From positions 1 through 41,125 of the forward strand of contig WGMU01000038.1 of assembly GCA_016124895.1 (NCBI GenBank): a stretch of DNA of 41,125 bases. Reading direction: 5' to 3'. Source of the stretch: a bacterium (GTDB taxonomy: Bacteria > Planctomycetota > Planctomycetia > Planctomycetales > Planctomycetaceae). Of this stretch, positions 26,224 through 34,970 are shown piece by piece. The translations under genes and the position numbers were made by a program. Position 1 is the first letter of the stretch. Each line of letters begins with the position of its first letter. The notes beneath the pieces are model-generated. The model saw only the letters and a program-made list of their open reading frames with translations. It made no database searches and was not told the DNA's origin.

Positions 26224-27540
26224 ATGCTGGCAATCCCGTTGATCTGTTCCGTACTTCTCGTCGCGCTCTTTGTCTGGCTGCACGAAAAGAACGGCGGCTG
26301 GGCGACACTGCTGATTCTGCCGGTTGCGTTCTTCATGGCCATGTCGGCATTCTTTGTCGCCGTACTGCTGGGGCTGGCTGGATTCGTGATTCCCAAGTCT
26401 GCCCGAAACCGCACCCGCTGGCTCGCGGGTGCCCTTTCTGTAACTGCCATATTCGGCATCAACAGGTGGCATACCCAGGATCAGGTCAACGAGCTGAGGC
26501 AACTCCGCACCGAGTACCCGGTCGTGTCCCTGAGCGGCCGACTCGCTTATGAAATGAGACGCCCACAATCGGCCGCACGTACGGATAAAGCGCCCAGAGA
26601 CGATTCGACGGTGGCTGTCGAAATTGCTCATGAAGAAACTGGCAACCTGAAGATACCGAACGCCACATCGCTACCGCTGTCAGAAAACGTGACAGCAAAC
26701 CTGGTTCAGTTCGAGTCAGACACTGAAGGAGCCGGCGACTTATGGCAGTTACGGATGTTGCATTCGGAATCTTACGAGGACTTTCTTCGAGCGAATGGTT
26801 TTGGGCTGGTCAGGATGATTCGCGTGAGTCGCGGCAGCATTGAACGTGAGATGGAGGACACTGCCCCCGTCCCTCAGCCTGGGCCAAACGACGCGATTCC
26901 TGAACTGGCTGAATCGCCGGCTGATCTGGACGCAGATGTGGTGGCCGATTCGACATCTTCATTTCTGAACGAAGGCTTTGCTCTCGACGCGTTGAACTCA
27001 CTTCATCGTGCTGATCGCAAAGAATTCCTGAGAGTCAGCCGATTTGGCTACATCGAATCGCGACAGCACGCCGCCGGATTTCAGGCACACGCGTTTCGCT
27101 CGGAAGTTCGTCCGCCTGATCCGGAATTCCGTCAGCGTCTGCAGGTCACGCGGCTTGAGCTGGTAAGCCTGCTGAAGTTCGAGACACCGCGCGTGTACGT
27201 GTCCGATTTTCTGCCGGACCTGGAGCAACTGCAGGACGTTCCAACGAGAGAACTCGACGCGTTTGAGGAAGCCGCGCTGCCGAAGCTGCGGACCGAGCAG
27301 GACATCATCGTCGAGGAGCAGTCCCACGAGATCCGAATGCTCGGCTCTCTCCGTGCTGGCGAGTCGTGCCTGAAGTGCCATTCCGTCCGCCGTGGCGAAT
27401 TACTTGGAGCCTTCTCCTACCGCATCCGCCCGCTCGGAAGGCCGAGACGGAAGGCGCTCCCCGAAGAGCGTTTGACGACTCAGCGGTTCCAGAATCACCG
27501 CCGGATGTATGTCGCGATTGCCCGTTCTGATCGGTATTGA
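26224..27540 (+). CDS. Membrane protein with one C-terminal haem-binding motif (CxxCH)
   Basis: 438 residues. Three hydrophobic stretches in the first 80 residues (about 2-19, 27-56 and 66-80) anchor it; the rest is hydrophilic. Near the end, SCLKCHSVRRGELLGAFSY carries one c-type haem motif (Cys382, Cys385, His386), which requires the C-terminal part to face the periplasm. Between these lies a long region without recognised domains but rich in acidic residues (about 210-250). I know similar 'CLKCH ... GELLGAFSY' endings from planctomycete proteins, always of unknown function. A role in electron transfer or sensing is only a guess. Confidence 0.8.
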   Translation: MLAIPLICSVLLVALFVWLHEKNGGWATLLILPVAFFMAMSAFFVAVLLGLAGFVIPKSARNRTRWLAGALSVTAIFGINRWHTQDQVNELRQLRTEYPVVSLSGRLAYEMRRPQSAARTDKAPRDDSTVAVEIAHEETGNLKIPNATSLPLSENVTANLVQFESDTEGAGDLWQLRMLHSESYEDFLRANGFGLVRMIRVSRGSIEREMEDTAPVPQPGPNDAIPELAESPADLDADVVADSTSSFLNEGFALDALNSLHRADRKEFLRVSRFGYIESRQHAAGFQAHAFRSEVRPPDPEFRQRLQVTRLELVSLLKFETPRVYVSDFLPDLEQLQDVPTRELDAFEEAALPKLRTEQDIIVEEQSHEIRMLGSLRAGESCLKCHSVRRGELLGAFSYRIRPLGRPRRKALPEERLTTQRFQNHRRMYVAIARSDRY

Positions 27541-27696
27541 CCCGGTTTCGGAGGTCTGCCACAGTCCGCGCGGAATCGTCGGCCTGCTGTGGAACGGCGG
27601 GCGGACGACGGAGAAATGGAATTCCCTCATCAGGTGCGCATCCCACTGATCCCGCCGCCGGGTCGCGTGCTGGTCCTGCAAAGGAGTGCTGAAACC

Positions 27697-28344
27697 GTGA
27701 AGAAAATCGCTCTGCTTGTCACTGCTCTGGCATTAACTGCGGCGGCTGCGTCACCCGCGCTGGCTCAACAGGCCACTGCCGCTCCGGCCGCGGCCAAAGA
27801 TGCGGCGACCAAAATCGGCCTGATCGATATGGCCAAGGTCTTTCAGCAGTACGAAAAGTTCAAAGACCTGAACGAAGGCCTGAATGCCGAAGCGAAAGCT
27901 CGCGCCGAACAGCGCAAGAACATCGCCGAGGAAGCCAAGAAGATCGCCGAGGAGATCAAGGCGTTCAAACCGGGCACGCCGCAGTACATCGAACTCGAAG
28001 CGAAGTTCGCTCAACTGCAGTCGCAGTTTGCCGCTCAGGAGAAACTCGACGGCGTCAACTACAACCGCAAGCAGGCGGAAGTCTTCGAGAAGACTTATGT
28101 TGAGGTCAGCAACGTCGTCTCGATCTATGCGAAGCACTTCGGCTTCACGGTGGTCATTCGCTTTAACAGCGAACCGCTCGATACGGAAGATCCGAGCAAG
28201 CTCGCCAGTGGCCTCAACAAGCTGGTCGTCTTCCACCGGCCACAGGACGACATCACGGAAGCCGTCGTTGAGTATCTCAACCGTCAGTATGGCAAGACGC
28301 GGACGGCAACCGAGACGACTCCGGGGGCTCCGGTCCGGAAGTAA
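27697..28344 (+). CDS. ompH: OmpH/Skp-family periplasmic chaperone
   Basis: 215 residues from a GTG at 27697 that follows a ribosome site (AAGGAG, about 10 bases upstream). Signal peptide KKIALLVTALALTAAA to ALAQ, then the Skp/OmpH pattern: IGLIDMAKVFQQYEKFKD, a long charged coiled coil (about 60-130), and a C-terminal closing segment. Skp chaperones carry outer-membrane proteins across the periplasm. In planctomycetes and many proteobacteria ompH sits beside lipid A genes, as here with lpxC and lpxA. A strong terminator follows directly. Confidence 0.9.
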   Translation: MKKIALLVTALALTAAAASPALAQQATAAPAAAKDAATKIGLIDMAKVFQQYEKFKDLNEGLNAEAKARAEQRKNIAEEAKKIAEEIKAFKPGTPQYIELEAKFAQLQSQFAAQEKLDGVNYNRKQAEVFEKTYVEVSNVVSIYAKHFGFTVVIRFNSEPLDTEDPSKLASGLNKLVVFHRPQDDITEAVVEYLNRQYGKTRTATETTPGAPVRK

Positions 28345-28370
28345 ATTCGATCGATGGAATTGACGATTTC

Positions 28371-28405
28371 GCCGGAGCATCGATCAGCGGTGCTTCGGCT
28401 TTTTT
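28371..28405 (+). terminator. Intrinsic terminator after ompH
   Basis: A 9-bp stem (GCCGGAGCA at 28371-28379, TGCTTCGGC at 28391-28399, one G-T pair) with an 11-base loop is followed by six T (28400-28405). It lies 27 bases after the ompH stop and 100 bases before lpxC, so lpxC probably has its own promoter or depends on readthrough. Confidence 0.85.
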
Positions 28406-28506
28406 CAGTAAGACGCTCAGGCTGACTGTCCGTTCGGTTTCCGCTGACCCGACTGACCTTTCAGCGGCCAGCCGCCCGGCTTTGCCTGATCGACTGGGGG
28501 GGGGCG

Positions 28507-29382
28507 ATGGTGCAACGCAGGCAGCGAACGATTCGCCGGGAGGCGAGTGTCGGTGGTGTCGGTTTTCTGACCGGAGCCGACGTGACGCTGCGTTTCCTTC
28601 CGGCGCCCGCCAATCACGGCATTGCGTTCCAGCGAGTGGACCTCGCCGATCAGCCGAGCGTCCCCGCGAACCTTGATCATCTGACACCGCGGCAGCGCCG
28701 CACCGGTATTCAGAAAGAGGGCGCCTCGATCGAACTGATCGAGCACGTCATGGCCGCGCTGTCAGGGCTGCAGGTCGATAACTGCGTCGTCCAGCTCGAC
28801 GCGCCCGAGACGCCGGGTTTTGATGGATCGTGCCGCCCGGTCGTCGACTGTCTGCTCGACGCCGATTTTGAAGAACAGCCCGCAACGTGTCCGACTCTGG
28901 CCGTGCAGAGTCATGAGCAGTTCGTTGCCGATGACGGAGCGATCATCCGCGCGCAACCGTTCGGGCGTCGCGGGATGACGATCACTTATCTGCTCGACTA
29001 TGGCCCGCGATCGCCGATTCCCGCGCAGACTTATACGGTCAATGTGACGCCGGAATCGTTCGTCAATGAGATCTGTTTCGCGCGGACCTTCATCCTCGAC
29101 AGCGAGATCGCGGCGTTGAAATCGCTGGGCTACGGACCTCGGACGACGGCTCAGGACCTGCTCGTTTTTACCGCCGACGGCGTGCTCGACAATGAACTGC
29201 GGGCTGCTGACGAGTGTGCCCGGCACAAAATTCTCGATTGCATCGGTGACTTCGCGCTGATCGGCTGCGACCTGCAGGGCTACTTCAACGCGTGGCGCAC
29301 CGGCCATCAGTCCAACCACGAACTGATGCGGCAACTGCGGATGGCTGAGACGAATCATGACGCGGCCAGCACGGCCGCTTAG
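28507..29382 (+). CDS. lpxC: UDP-3-O-acyl-N-acetylglucosamine deacetylase LpxC
   Basis: Committed step of lipid A synthesis: zinc-dependent removal of acetate from UDP-3-O-acyl-GlcNAc, cytoplasmic. 291 residues, close to family length. Zinc ligands are visible: His80 in IEHVMAALSGL, His240 and Asp244 in RHKILDCIGDFALIG; the catalytic His267 lies in GHQSNHELMRQL. Further marks are LRFLPAPANHGIAFQRVDL and ICFARTFIL. One oddity is GVGFLTG where most LpxC have GVGLHTG, losing a conserved His near the N-terminus. A run of nine G lies just before the ATG. Confidence 0.95.
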   Translation: MVQRRQRTIRREASVGGVGFLTGADVTLRFLPAPANHGIAFQRVDLADQPSVPANLDHLTPRQRRTGIQKEGASIELIEHVMAALSGLQVDNCVVQLDAPETPGFDGSCRPVVDCLLDADFEEQPATCPTLAVQSHEQFVADDGAIIRAQPFGRRGMTITYLLDYGPRSPIPAQTYTVNVTPESFVNEICFARTFILDSEIAALKSLGYGPRTTAQDLLVFTADGVLDNELRAADECARHKILDCIGDFALIGCDLQGYFNAWRTGHQSNHELMRQLRMAETNHDAASTAA

Positions 29383-29561
29383 GAACGTGTCCAAAACTAC
29401 TTCCAGAAATCAGCCGCTGGGCGCTAACCCACGGTTCTGTCAGACCGGACGAGAACCGGACGCTAGCGCGTTGCGGCTGAGGACTCTGATTGCAAATCGG
29501 GAAGTTGGTTCCGACGCGTTACTTAACCCACATCAACCTGCTGAACCTGATCGGAACTGAG

Positions 29562-29903
29562 TTGCTTCGAGTCCTGGCTCCATTGCTGGTGAGTGTACTG
29601 GCTGGTTGCTCGATCACGGTCGGCAATGCAGCGTCGTCTTTCCAGCTCCAGTCCACAGGGATCGGGACAACGCAGGTCGAAGCGGAACGCGACGCCTGGC
29701 ACGACGCTGCGGAACGTCTGCACGCGATGGGTTACTCGACATTCAACCTGAAACGAACCAGCATGTCGGCGTCGACATCGTCAGCCAGTGGCGAAACCCG
29801 CGTTGAGCTGACAGCCGGCTGGAACGTGTCCGCTGCGGAAAAAGGAAATGGTGGTGCGTGCCGCTGCGGTCTTCCGCACCGCGCGCATTCTCACAATGAC
29901 TGA
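29562..29903 (+). CDS. Small putative lipoprotein between lpxC and lpxA
   Basis: 113 residues from a TTG at 29562; the frame is open to 29490. The N-terminus LRVLAPLLVSVLAGC is a lipoprotein signal with lipobox VLAGC. The rest includes STGIGTTQVEAERDAWHDAAERLHAMGYSTF and GETRVELTAGWNV, a small alpha/beta-like domain that I do not recognise. The last 20 residues are Cys/His/Gly-rich. It lies 179 bases after lpxC and 35 before lpxA, so it is probably co-transcribed with lpxA. The start codon is uncertain. Confidence 0.5.
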   Translation: MLRVLAPLLVSVLAGCSITVGNAASSFQLQSTGIGTTQVEAERDAWHDAAERLHAMGYSTFNLKRTSMSASTSSASGETRVELTAGWNVSAAEKGNGGACRCGLPHRAHSHND

Positions 29904-29938
29904 CCGGGTTGTCGCCCACTCTGGACAAGGACGTCCCT

Positions 29939-30802
29939 ATGCCTCAATTGATCTCTCCTCTGTCGCAGGTGCATCCGTCGGCGAAGATTGGCAACGATGT
30001 TGAGATCGGGCCGTTCTGCGTAGTCGGACCTGACGTTTCGATCGGCAACGGCACGAAACTCGACAGCCACGTTGCAATTACCGGGCAGGTCGTCATCGGT
30101 GAGCGGAACCGCTTCTGGCCGAATTGCGTGATCGGCGGTGAACCGCAGGACGTCAGCTTCCGATCCGACGCGGATACGGGTGTCGAAATCGGGAACGACA
30201 ACCTGTTCCGTGAAGGCGTCACCGTGAACCGTGGCGCTGAGAAAGAGGACCACTGGACGCGCATCGGCAACGGGAACATGCTGATGGCCAACGCGCATGT
30301 CGCTCATAACTGCCGGATTTACAACAACACGTTTCTGGTCAATGGAGTGCTCCTCGGCGGGCATGTCCACATTCAGGATCGAGCGATCGTTTCCGGCAAC
30401 AGCGTCGTTCACCACTTCGCAACGATCGGCACGATGGCCTTTGTGAGCGGTGGCTGCCGCTGCCCTCAGGACGTGCCGCCGTTCATGCTGGCCTGTGGCA
30501 GCGACAATCCCGAAATCCGCACGATCAATATCGTCGGAATGCGGCGCGCCGGAATCAGTGAAGAGAGCATTCGTCTGATCAAGCGGGCGCATCGGCTTGT
30601 TTACCGCGAGCACAAGCGGCTGGCCGAAGTTAAAGCAACGTTCGAGGACGAACTGAACGGCGTCTTTCCGCAGGAACTCCAGACGCTGCTGACCGCCTTT
30701 GAGAATCAGGCCGCCGGAAAGCAGGGCCGGGCTCGTGAGGCGTTCCGCAACGTCAGCCTGCGAATCGCCCGCGGCGACGAACAGCAGGCCAAAGCCGCCT
30801 GA
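29939..30802 (+). CDS. lpxA: UDP-N-acetylglucosamine acyltransferase LpxA
   Basis: First step of lipid A synthesis: moves an acyl chain from ACP to UDP-GlcNAc (or to UDP-GlcNAc3N). 287 residues. The start has a good ribosome site (AAGGA, 7 bases upstream). Left-handed beta-helix hexapeptide repeats run from VHPSAKIGNDVEIGPFCVVG through about residue 185; the catalytic His lies in LMANAHVAHNC, followed by the usual VHHFATIGTMAFVSGG. A helical C-terminal part (about 195-260) completes the trimer. It is followed after 139 bases by a GnnA-like gene. Confidence 0.94.
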   Translation: MPQLISPLSQVHPSAKIGNDVEIGPFCVVGPDVSIGNGTKLDSHVAITGQVVIGERNRFWPNCVIGGEPQDVSFRSDADTGVEIGNDNLFREGVTVNRGAEKEDHWTRIGNGNMLMANAHVAHNCRIYNNTFLVNGVLLGGHVHIQDRAIVSGNSVVHHFATIGTMAFVSGGCRCPQDVPPFMLACGSDNPEIRTINIVGMRRAGISEESIRLIKRAHRLVYREHKRLAEVKATFEDELNGVFPQELQTLLTAFENQAAGKQGRAREAFRNVSLRIARGDEQQAKAA

Positions 30803-30941
30803 GGAAACCGGTGGGGGCAAGCCAGCCCGAAGTGAAGCGTGCCTGGGTTTCGGTCATCGTCCGAAAGTCGTCGCGACATTCGCTTCAGCAGAAAGCCCGC
30901 CGCCGAAGTGAGGATCAAACCGCAGCCACGGAAACAACACG

Positions 30942-31982
30942 ATGAGCAACCTGAATCTGATGGTCGTTGGCGTAGGGGCACTCGGCCGGCACCATGCACG
31001 CATTCTGTCCGGTCTCGACGGCGTCACGCTGGCGGTTGTTGCCGATCCGCGTGAGGAAATCGGACGGCCGATCGCCGAGCAGTTCGGAGCCCGCTGGGTC
31101 CGCGATTTTCGCGACGCGTTGAATTCCGTCGATGCCGCTTCGGTCGTCGTGCCGACGTCTCTGCATGTTCCGGTCGCCAGCGAGTTTCTGAGTCGCAGCA
31201 TTCCGGTCCTGGTTGAGAAACCGCTGGCAGCGTCGGGCGATGACGCCCGCCTGCTGACTCAAATGGCCGCAGAGAATAGCTGCGTGCTGCAGGTCGGCCA
31301 TGTTGAGCGGTTCAATCCGGCGTATCTCGCTGCGAAGGAACGGGTCCGTCAGCCGCGGCTGATCCGCACGGAACGCTTCAGTCCGTTCCCGTTCCGCTCG
31401 ATGGATATCGGAGCCGTCCATGACCTGCTGATTCACGATATCGATCTCGTGCTCGATCTTGTGCAGTCTGAAGTCGTCGCCGTGCAGTCATTCGGCGTCA
31501 GCGCAATGAGCGCATACGAAGACGTCGTCAATGCAAGGTTGACGTTTGCCAGTGGCTGCATCGCCGATCTGACGGCGAATCGCATCAACCCGACGGCCTG
31601 CCGCCGGATGCAGATCTGGAGTGAATCCGGCCGCGTCGACGTCGACTTCCAGACTCGTCAGCTCGACGCCTTTGAACCGTCGCTCGCGCTGCAGACCGGA
31701 CTGTCTCCGGTTGAACTCGCATCGCAACCCGGCGCTGATCTTGATCAGTTGAAGCGGGATGTTTTCGGCCGTTTCATCCAGATCGAAACGCCGGATATCT
31801 CGAGCGATGATGCGCTGACCGCCGAACTGAATGAGTTCGTCAACTGTGTCCGCACGGGCAGCCGCCCGTCATGTTCAGGCGAAGAAGCGCTCGACGCTCT
31901 GCAGGTCGCCGAACGCGTCCTCGCTGGAATGTCACGCTGCGACTGGCGCGACGGCGGTCAGTCGATGCAGCGTGCGGCGTAG
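30942..31982 (+). CDS. Gfo/Idh/MocA oxidoreductase, possibly GnnA-like
   Basis: 346 residues. NAD-dependent sugar dehydrogenase fold: Rossmann GVGALGRHHARIL, the EKPLA motif after IPVLV, VGHVERFNPAYLAA and the catalytic-type segment HDLLIHDIDLVLDL. Its place directly after lpxA suggests UDP-GlcNAc 3-dehydrogenase (GnnA), which with the aminotransferase GnnB makes UDP-GlcNAc3N for amide-linked lipid A; GnnA belongs to this family. GnnB is not in the window. The family assignment is firm and the specific role is inferred from context. Confidence 0.85.
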   Translation: MSNLNLMVVGVGALGRHHARILSGLDGVTLAVVADPREEIGRPIAEQFGARWVRDFRDALNSVDAASVVVPTSLHVPVASEFLSRSIPVLVEKPLAASGDDARLLTQMAAENSCVLQVGHVERFNPAYLAAKERVRQPRLIRTERFSPFPFRSMDIGAVHDLLIHDIDLVLDLVQSEVVAVQSFGVSAMSAYEDVVNARLTFASGCIADLTANRINPTACRRMQIWSESGRVDVDFQTRQLDAFEPSLALQTGLSPVELASQPGADLDQLKRDVFGRFIQIETPDISSDDALTAELNEFVNCVRTGSRPSCSGEEALDALQVAERVLAGMSRCDWRDGGQSMQRAA

Positions 31983-32045
31983 CCATTGATCCGCACATAC
32001 GCGGTTCTCCAGCCGGCGAAATGACGCGCGATCGAACAACGAAAT

Positions 32046-33260
32046 TCAGCGGACCAGACGAGGCTGATCGTCGCCTCTGCCGATGCCACGATAGATATCA
32101 AACAGACCTTCGAAGTTGCTGTCTTCCACGTGGTAATACTGACCGCCGGTCGTGTCAGCACAGTACCTGATGGGTGACTCATCAGCATCACGTCCCAGGG
32201 TGATTCCGTGAATGATGATGTCGTGCTGTTTCGCAAGGTCCGCGTAGTAATAGATCGAGTCGACCGGATCAGTTCCCGGCGGTTCGGTCACGTTGGCGAT
32301 GCCGTCTGTCATCAGTACCATCACCTGCTGCACTTTGTTGCCTTTTGAGTCGTCACGTGGGAATGCAATGAACTCCTCGATAGCAACACGCATCCCTCCG
32401 CCGATGCACGTCTGAGACGCATACAGCGCCGGGAGAAGATGCGGCAGACGGGAGATCACTGGCTGAAAACTGAATGACAGCGCCTTCTCCAGATGGCCTG
32501 TCAGACGCGTCTGGCCATTAGCTCCTCCGCCGGAACCGCCGTTGTTGCCGCGTCCGCGATTACTGCCACGGGTGGTTCGGCGGTTGTTATTTGAAAGCGT
32601 ATTATCAACCAGCGCTGGGTAGCTGTAGACGGTCAGGCCCAGCCGGTCCTTGTCACCCAGTTCATCGATCAGAACCTGAGCGGCAGCCAGCGTGTAAACC
32701 ATGCGATGGTAATCGGACATCGAACCCGAGCAGTCGATCACCAGCATGACGTCACGTTCCTTGTCCCGCCCGATCACGGCGATGGCTGACGACTGTATCT
32801 CGGCATTGTTCTGTCCCAGAATCGGCGCAAAGAACAGATTGACCTGCGAGTTGCGATCTCGACTCAGGCGGCCCGTGACGCGGACGGCGTTCGTCAGGCT
32901 GATATCTGTCACAACCGGGAATGCCGTAAACGTCCCGGTTGTCTCGTCCCAGAATCCGAGTTCAATGTCGGAATCGCGATTCAGAGCCAGCGTGCGGCCG
33001 TTGACCTTGTTCAGCCCGGCCAGTTCCTGAGCGGTGTCGCGAACGACGTCCGTCCCCTGGGCGGATTTCAGTTCATAAGCAGCCGCGAGTGCCGAGGAGT
33101 CGACCGCCGCCTGCAGTTCCTGATCGACGATCGCAATATAGCCCAGGTCGACTGTGAACGCCGTGAAGGCAAAGATTACGACGAGAAACACGGCGGCAAG
33201 TAACGCGATCGCTCCTCGACGCTGTTTCGTGAATGCCCTGGTGTCGCGTCCGGCGGACAT
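32046..33260 (-). CDS. TadG-like vWA protein, copy 1
   Basis: 404 residues; ATG at 33260 has a ribosome site (GAGG, 8 bases upstream). A hydrophobic helix at about 15-36 sits in the Tad-type N-terminus RRGAIALLAAVFLVVIFAF and DLGYIAIVDQELQAAVD (PF13400-like). A von Willebrand A domain starts near 170: MIDAS motif DCSGS in VMLVIDCSGSMSDYHR and Asp in VMLMTDG. A Gly/Asn/Arg-rich insert (about 222-252) is absent from the paralogue next door. It is probably an envelope protein with a large extracytoplasmic vWA domain, perhaps linked to Tad pili. Both copies share the C-terminal HVED...FEGLF(D/E)(I/V)YRGIG and end DQPRLVR. Confidence 0.88.
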   Translation of the reverse strand: MSAGRDTRAFTKQRRGAIALLAAVFLVVIFAFTAFTVDLGYIAIVDQELQAAVDSSALAAAYELKSAQGTDVVRDTAQELAGLNKVNGRTLALNRDSDIELGFWDETTGTFTAFPVVTDISLTNAVRVTGRLSRDRNSQVNLFFAPILGQNNAEIQSSAIAVIGRDKERDVMLVIDCSGSMSDYHRMVYTLAAAQVLIDELGDKDRLGLTVYSYPALVDNTLSNNNRRTTRGSNRGRGNNGGSGGGANGQTRLTGHLEKALSFSFQPVISRLPHLLPALYASQTCIGGGMRVAIEEFIAFPRDDSKGNKVQQVMVLMTDGIANVTEPPGTDPVDSIYYYADLAKQHDIIIHGITLGRDADESPIRYCADTTGGQYYHVEDSNFEGLFDIYRGIGRGDDQPRLVR

Positions 33261-33329
33261 GACGGATACCTCATTGAATATGTCACTGGTTCGTGAGGCC
33301 ATAGAACAGCTAGCCGCAAACGCATTCGA

Positions 33330-34511
33330 TCAGCGGACCAGACGAGGCTGGTCGCGTCCCAGGCCGATGCCACGGTAGACCTCGAACAGTCCCTCAAAGT
33401 CGCCGTCTTCAACATGGTGGTACTCGCCGCCAGTCAGTTCGGCGGCGTATCGAATCGGTGCTTCTTCGGCGTCGCTGCCGAGTGTGATTCCGTGAATCGT
33501 GATGTGGTTCTGCTTCGCCAGTTGAGCGTAGTAGTAGATGGAATTGACGGGAGTCGTTCCCGGAGGCTCAGTCTCGTTGGCGTGGCCATCGGTCATCAGG
33601 ACAAGATACTGCTCGACTTCTCTGCCAGGCGAGTCGTAGCGTTTGTGAGCGATCAGCTCTTCAATAGCGACCCGCATTCCACCGCCGATATTTGTATTGC
33701 CACTGGGCGTCAGTAACGGAATCTGCAGACGTGTCGTTGAAAACTTCCAGCTCAGTGATGTGATCAGCCTGCCTTCCCAGGTTGTGCCGCCGTTCCGCTC
33801 TCGCCATGTGCCTGATTGACCATTGCCGCTTTCCTGGAAACTGTAAGCCGCCAGACCCACGCGATCCCCTTTGGTCTCATCTCCGGTGATGCGGGAAACC
33901 AGTTCCTGCAGTTCACTGACCAGTTCGATGGCCGCTGATTTCGTATAGTCCAGCCGATGGTAATCTTTCATCGACCCGGAACGGTCGATCACAAGCATCA
34001 CATCTCGGGGACGATCGCGTCCGATGACGGCAATCGCGGACGATTCTCTTTCGACGTTGCTGTGGCCGAGAATCGGTGCAAAGAACAGACGAACCTGTGA
34101 GTCGCGAGCCCGATTCAATCGGCCATTGACGCGCACTGCGTTCGACAGGCTCAGGTCGGTGAGCCCCGGCATCGCCGTAAATGTCCTTGTGAGTTCATCC
34201 CAGTACCCGACCTCAACATCGCTGTCGCGGATGACACTCAACGCATGACCGTTGACGGTGTTCAGCGCGGCCAGCTCTTCCGCGGCGTTGAAGACTGAAT
34301 CGGTCGTTTTCGCCTGCTTCAACTCGTAGGCCGCCGCCAGGGCAGAGGCATCAACAGCCCCCTGAAGTTCCTGATCGACCAGCGCAACAAAACCCAGATC
34401 CACGGTAAAGGCCGTAAAGGCGAAGATCACGACCAGAAGCGCGGCAGCCAGGACGGCAATCGCCCCGTGCCGTTCCGTGTTAAGCGCAAAATGTCGAACG
34501 CTGGGAAACAT
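33330..34511 (-). CDS. TadG-like vWA protein, copy 2
   Basis: 393 residues, ATG at 34511. A close paralogue of the next gene: same Tad-type membrane N-terminus (RHGAIAVLAAALLVVIFAF), same middle region, MIDAS motif DRSGS in VMLVIDRSGSMKDYHR, same MTDG, and a C-terminal end EGLFEVYRGIGLGRDQPRLV. It lacks the Gly/Asn-rich insert; instead a segment around TWRERNGGTTWEGR is found there. The 69-base gap suggests a tandem duplication in one transcript. Function unknown beyond the domains. Confidence 0.88.
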   Translation of the reverse strand: MFPSVRHFALNTERHGAIAVLAAALLVVIFAFTAFTVDLGFVALVDQELQGAVDASALAAAYELKQAKTTDSVFNAAEELAALNTVNGHALSVIRDSDVEVGYWDELTRTFTAMPGLTDLSLSNAVRVNGRLNRARDSQVRLFFAPILGHSNVERESSAIAVIGRDRPRDVMLVIDRSGSMKDYHRLDYTKSAAIELVSELQELVSRITGDETKGDRVGLAAYSFQESGNGQSGTWRERNGGTTWEGRLITSLSWKFSTTRLQIPLLTPSGNTNIGGGMRVAIEELIAHKRYDSPGREVEQYLVLMTDGHANETEPPGTTPVNSIYYYAQLAKQNHITIHGITLGSDAEEAPIRYAAELTGGEYHHVEDGDFEGLFEVYRGIGLGRDQPRLVR

Positions 34512-34970
34512 GATCCGAGTCTCTCTTCGGTGGCGGAATCCCAACACATGGTCAGACTTTCAACAGATAGGTCACAATCCGGCGGCTGACGGAGTTCACA
34601 GTTGATTTCCTGGCCGGGCTGCAGATCGAGGTGTGCTGTATTCCGATCTGACAGGTTCGACGATGTCCTGCTGCCGGGACGCCGGCCTGGCCGCCTCAGG
34701 CTGCTCTGTGTGACCAGGCAGACTGGTCACGAACGTCTGTACCGAGGAAACTGCCGGCCCATCGGTGAGGTACGCCGTCAGTCGCCCTGAGGAGCCCGCT
34801 GTCGCGTGGTCATCATGTCGATCGGTCAAACCGGCACGTTTACCACCAGGACTCTCACAGCCACTGTCGACCTTCACGACCCGGCATTCGCCGAAAATCG
34901 ATACAACGCCACCTGCCAGACCGCCTCCACGTCGACAGGTACGTCGGATTACAACTCGTCTCGATTCATC
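34512..34970. other. Intergenic region between divergent vWA gene and Ser/Thr kinase
   Basis: 459 bases between divergent genes. A frame in phase with the kinase is open from 34806 but the translation is low-complexity and unlike a kinase N-terminus. Promoters for both directions must lie here; I cannot point to a specific site, hairpin or repeat. Confidence 0.5.
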
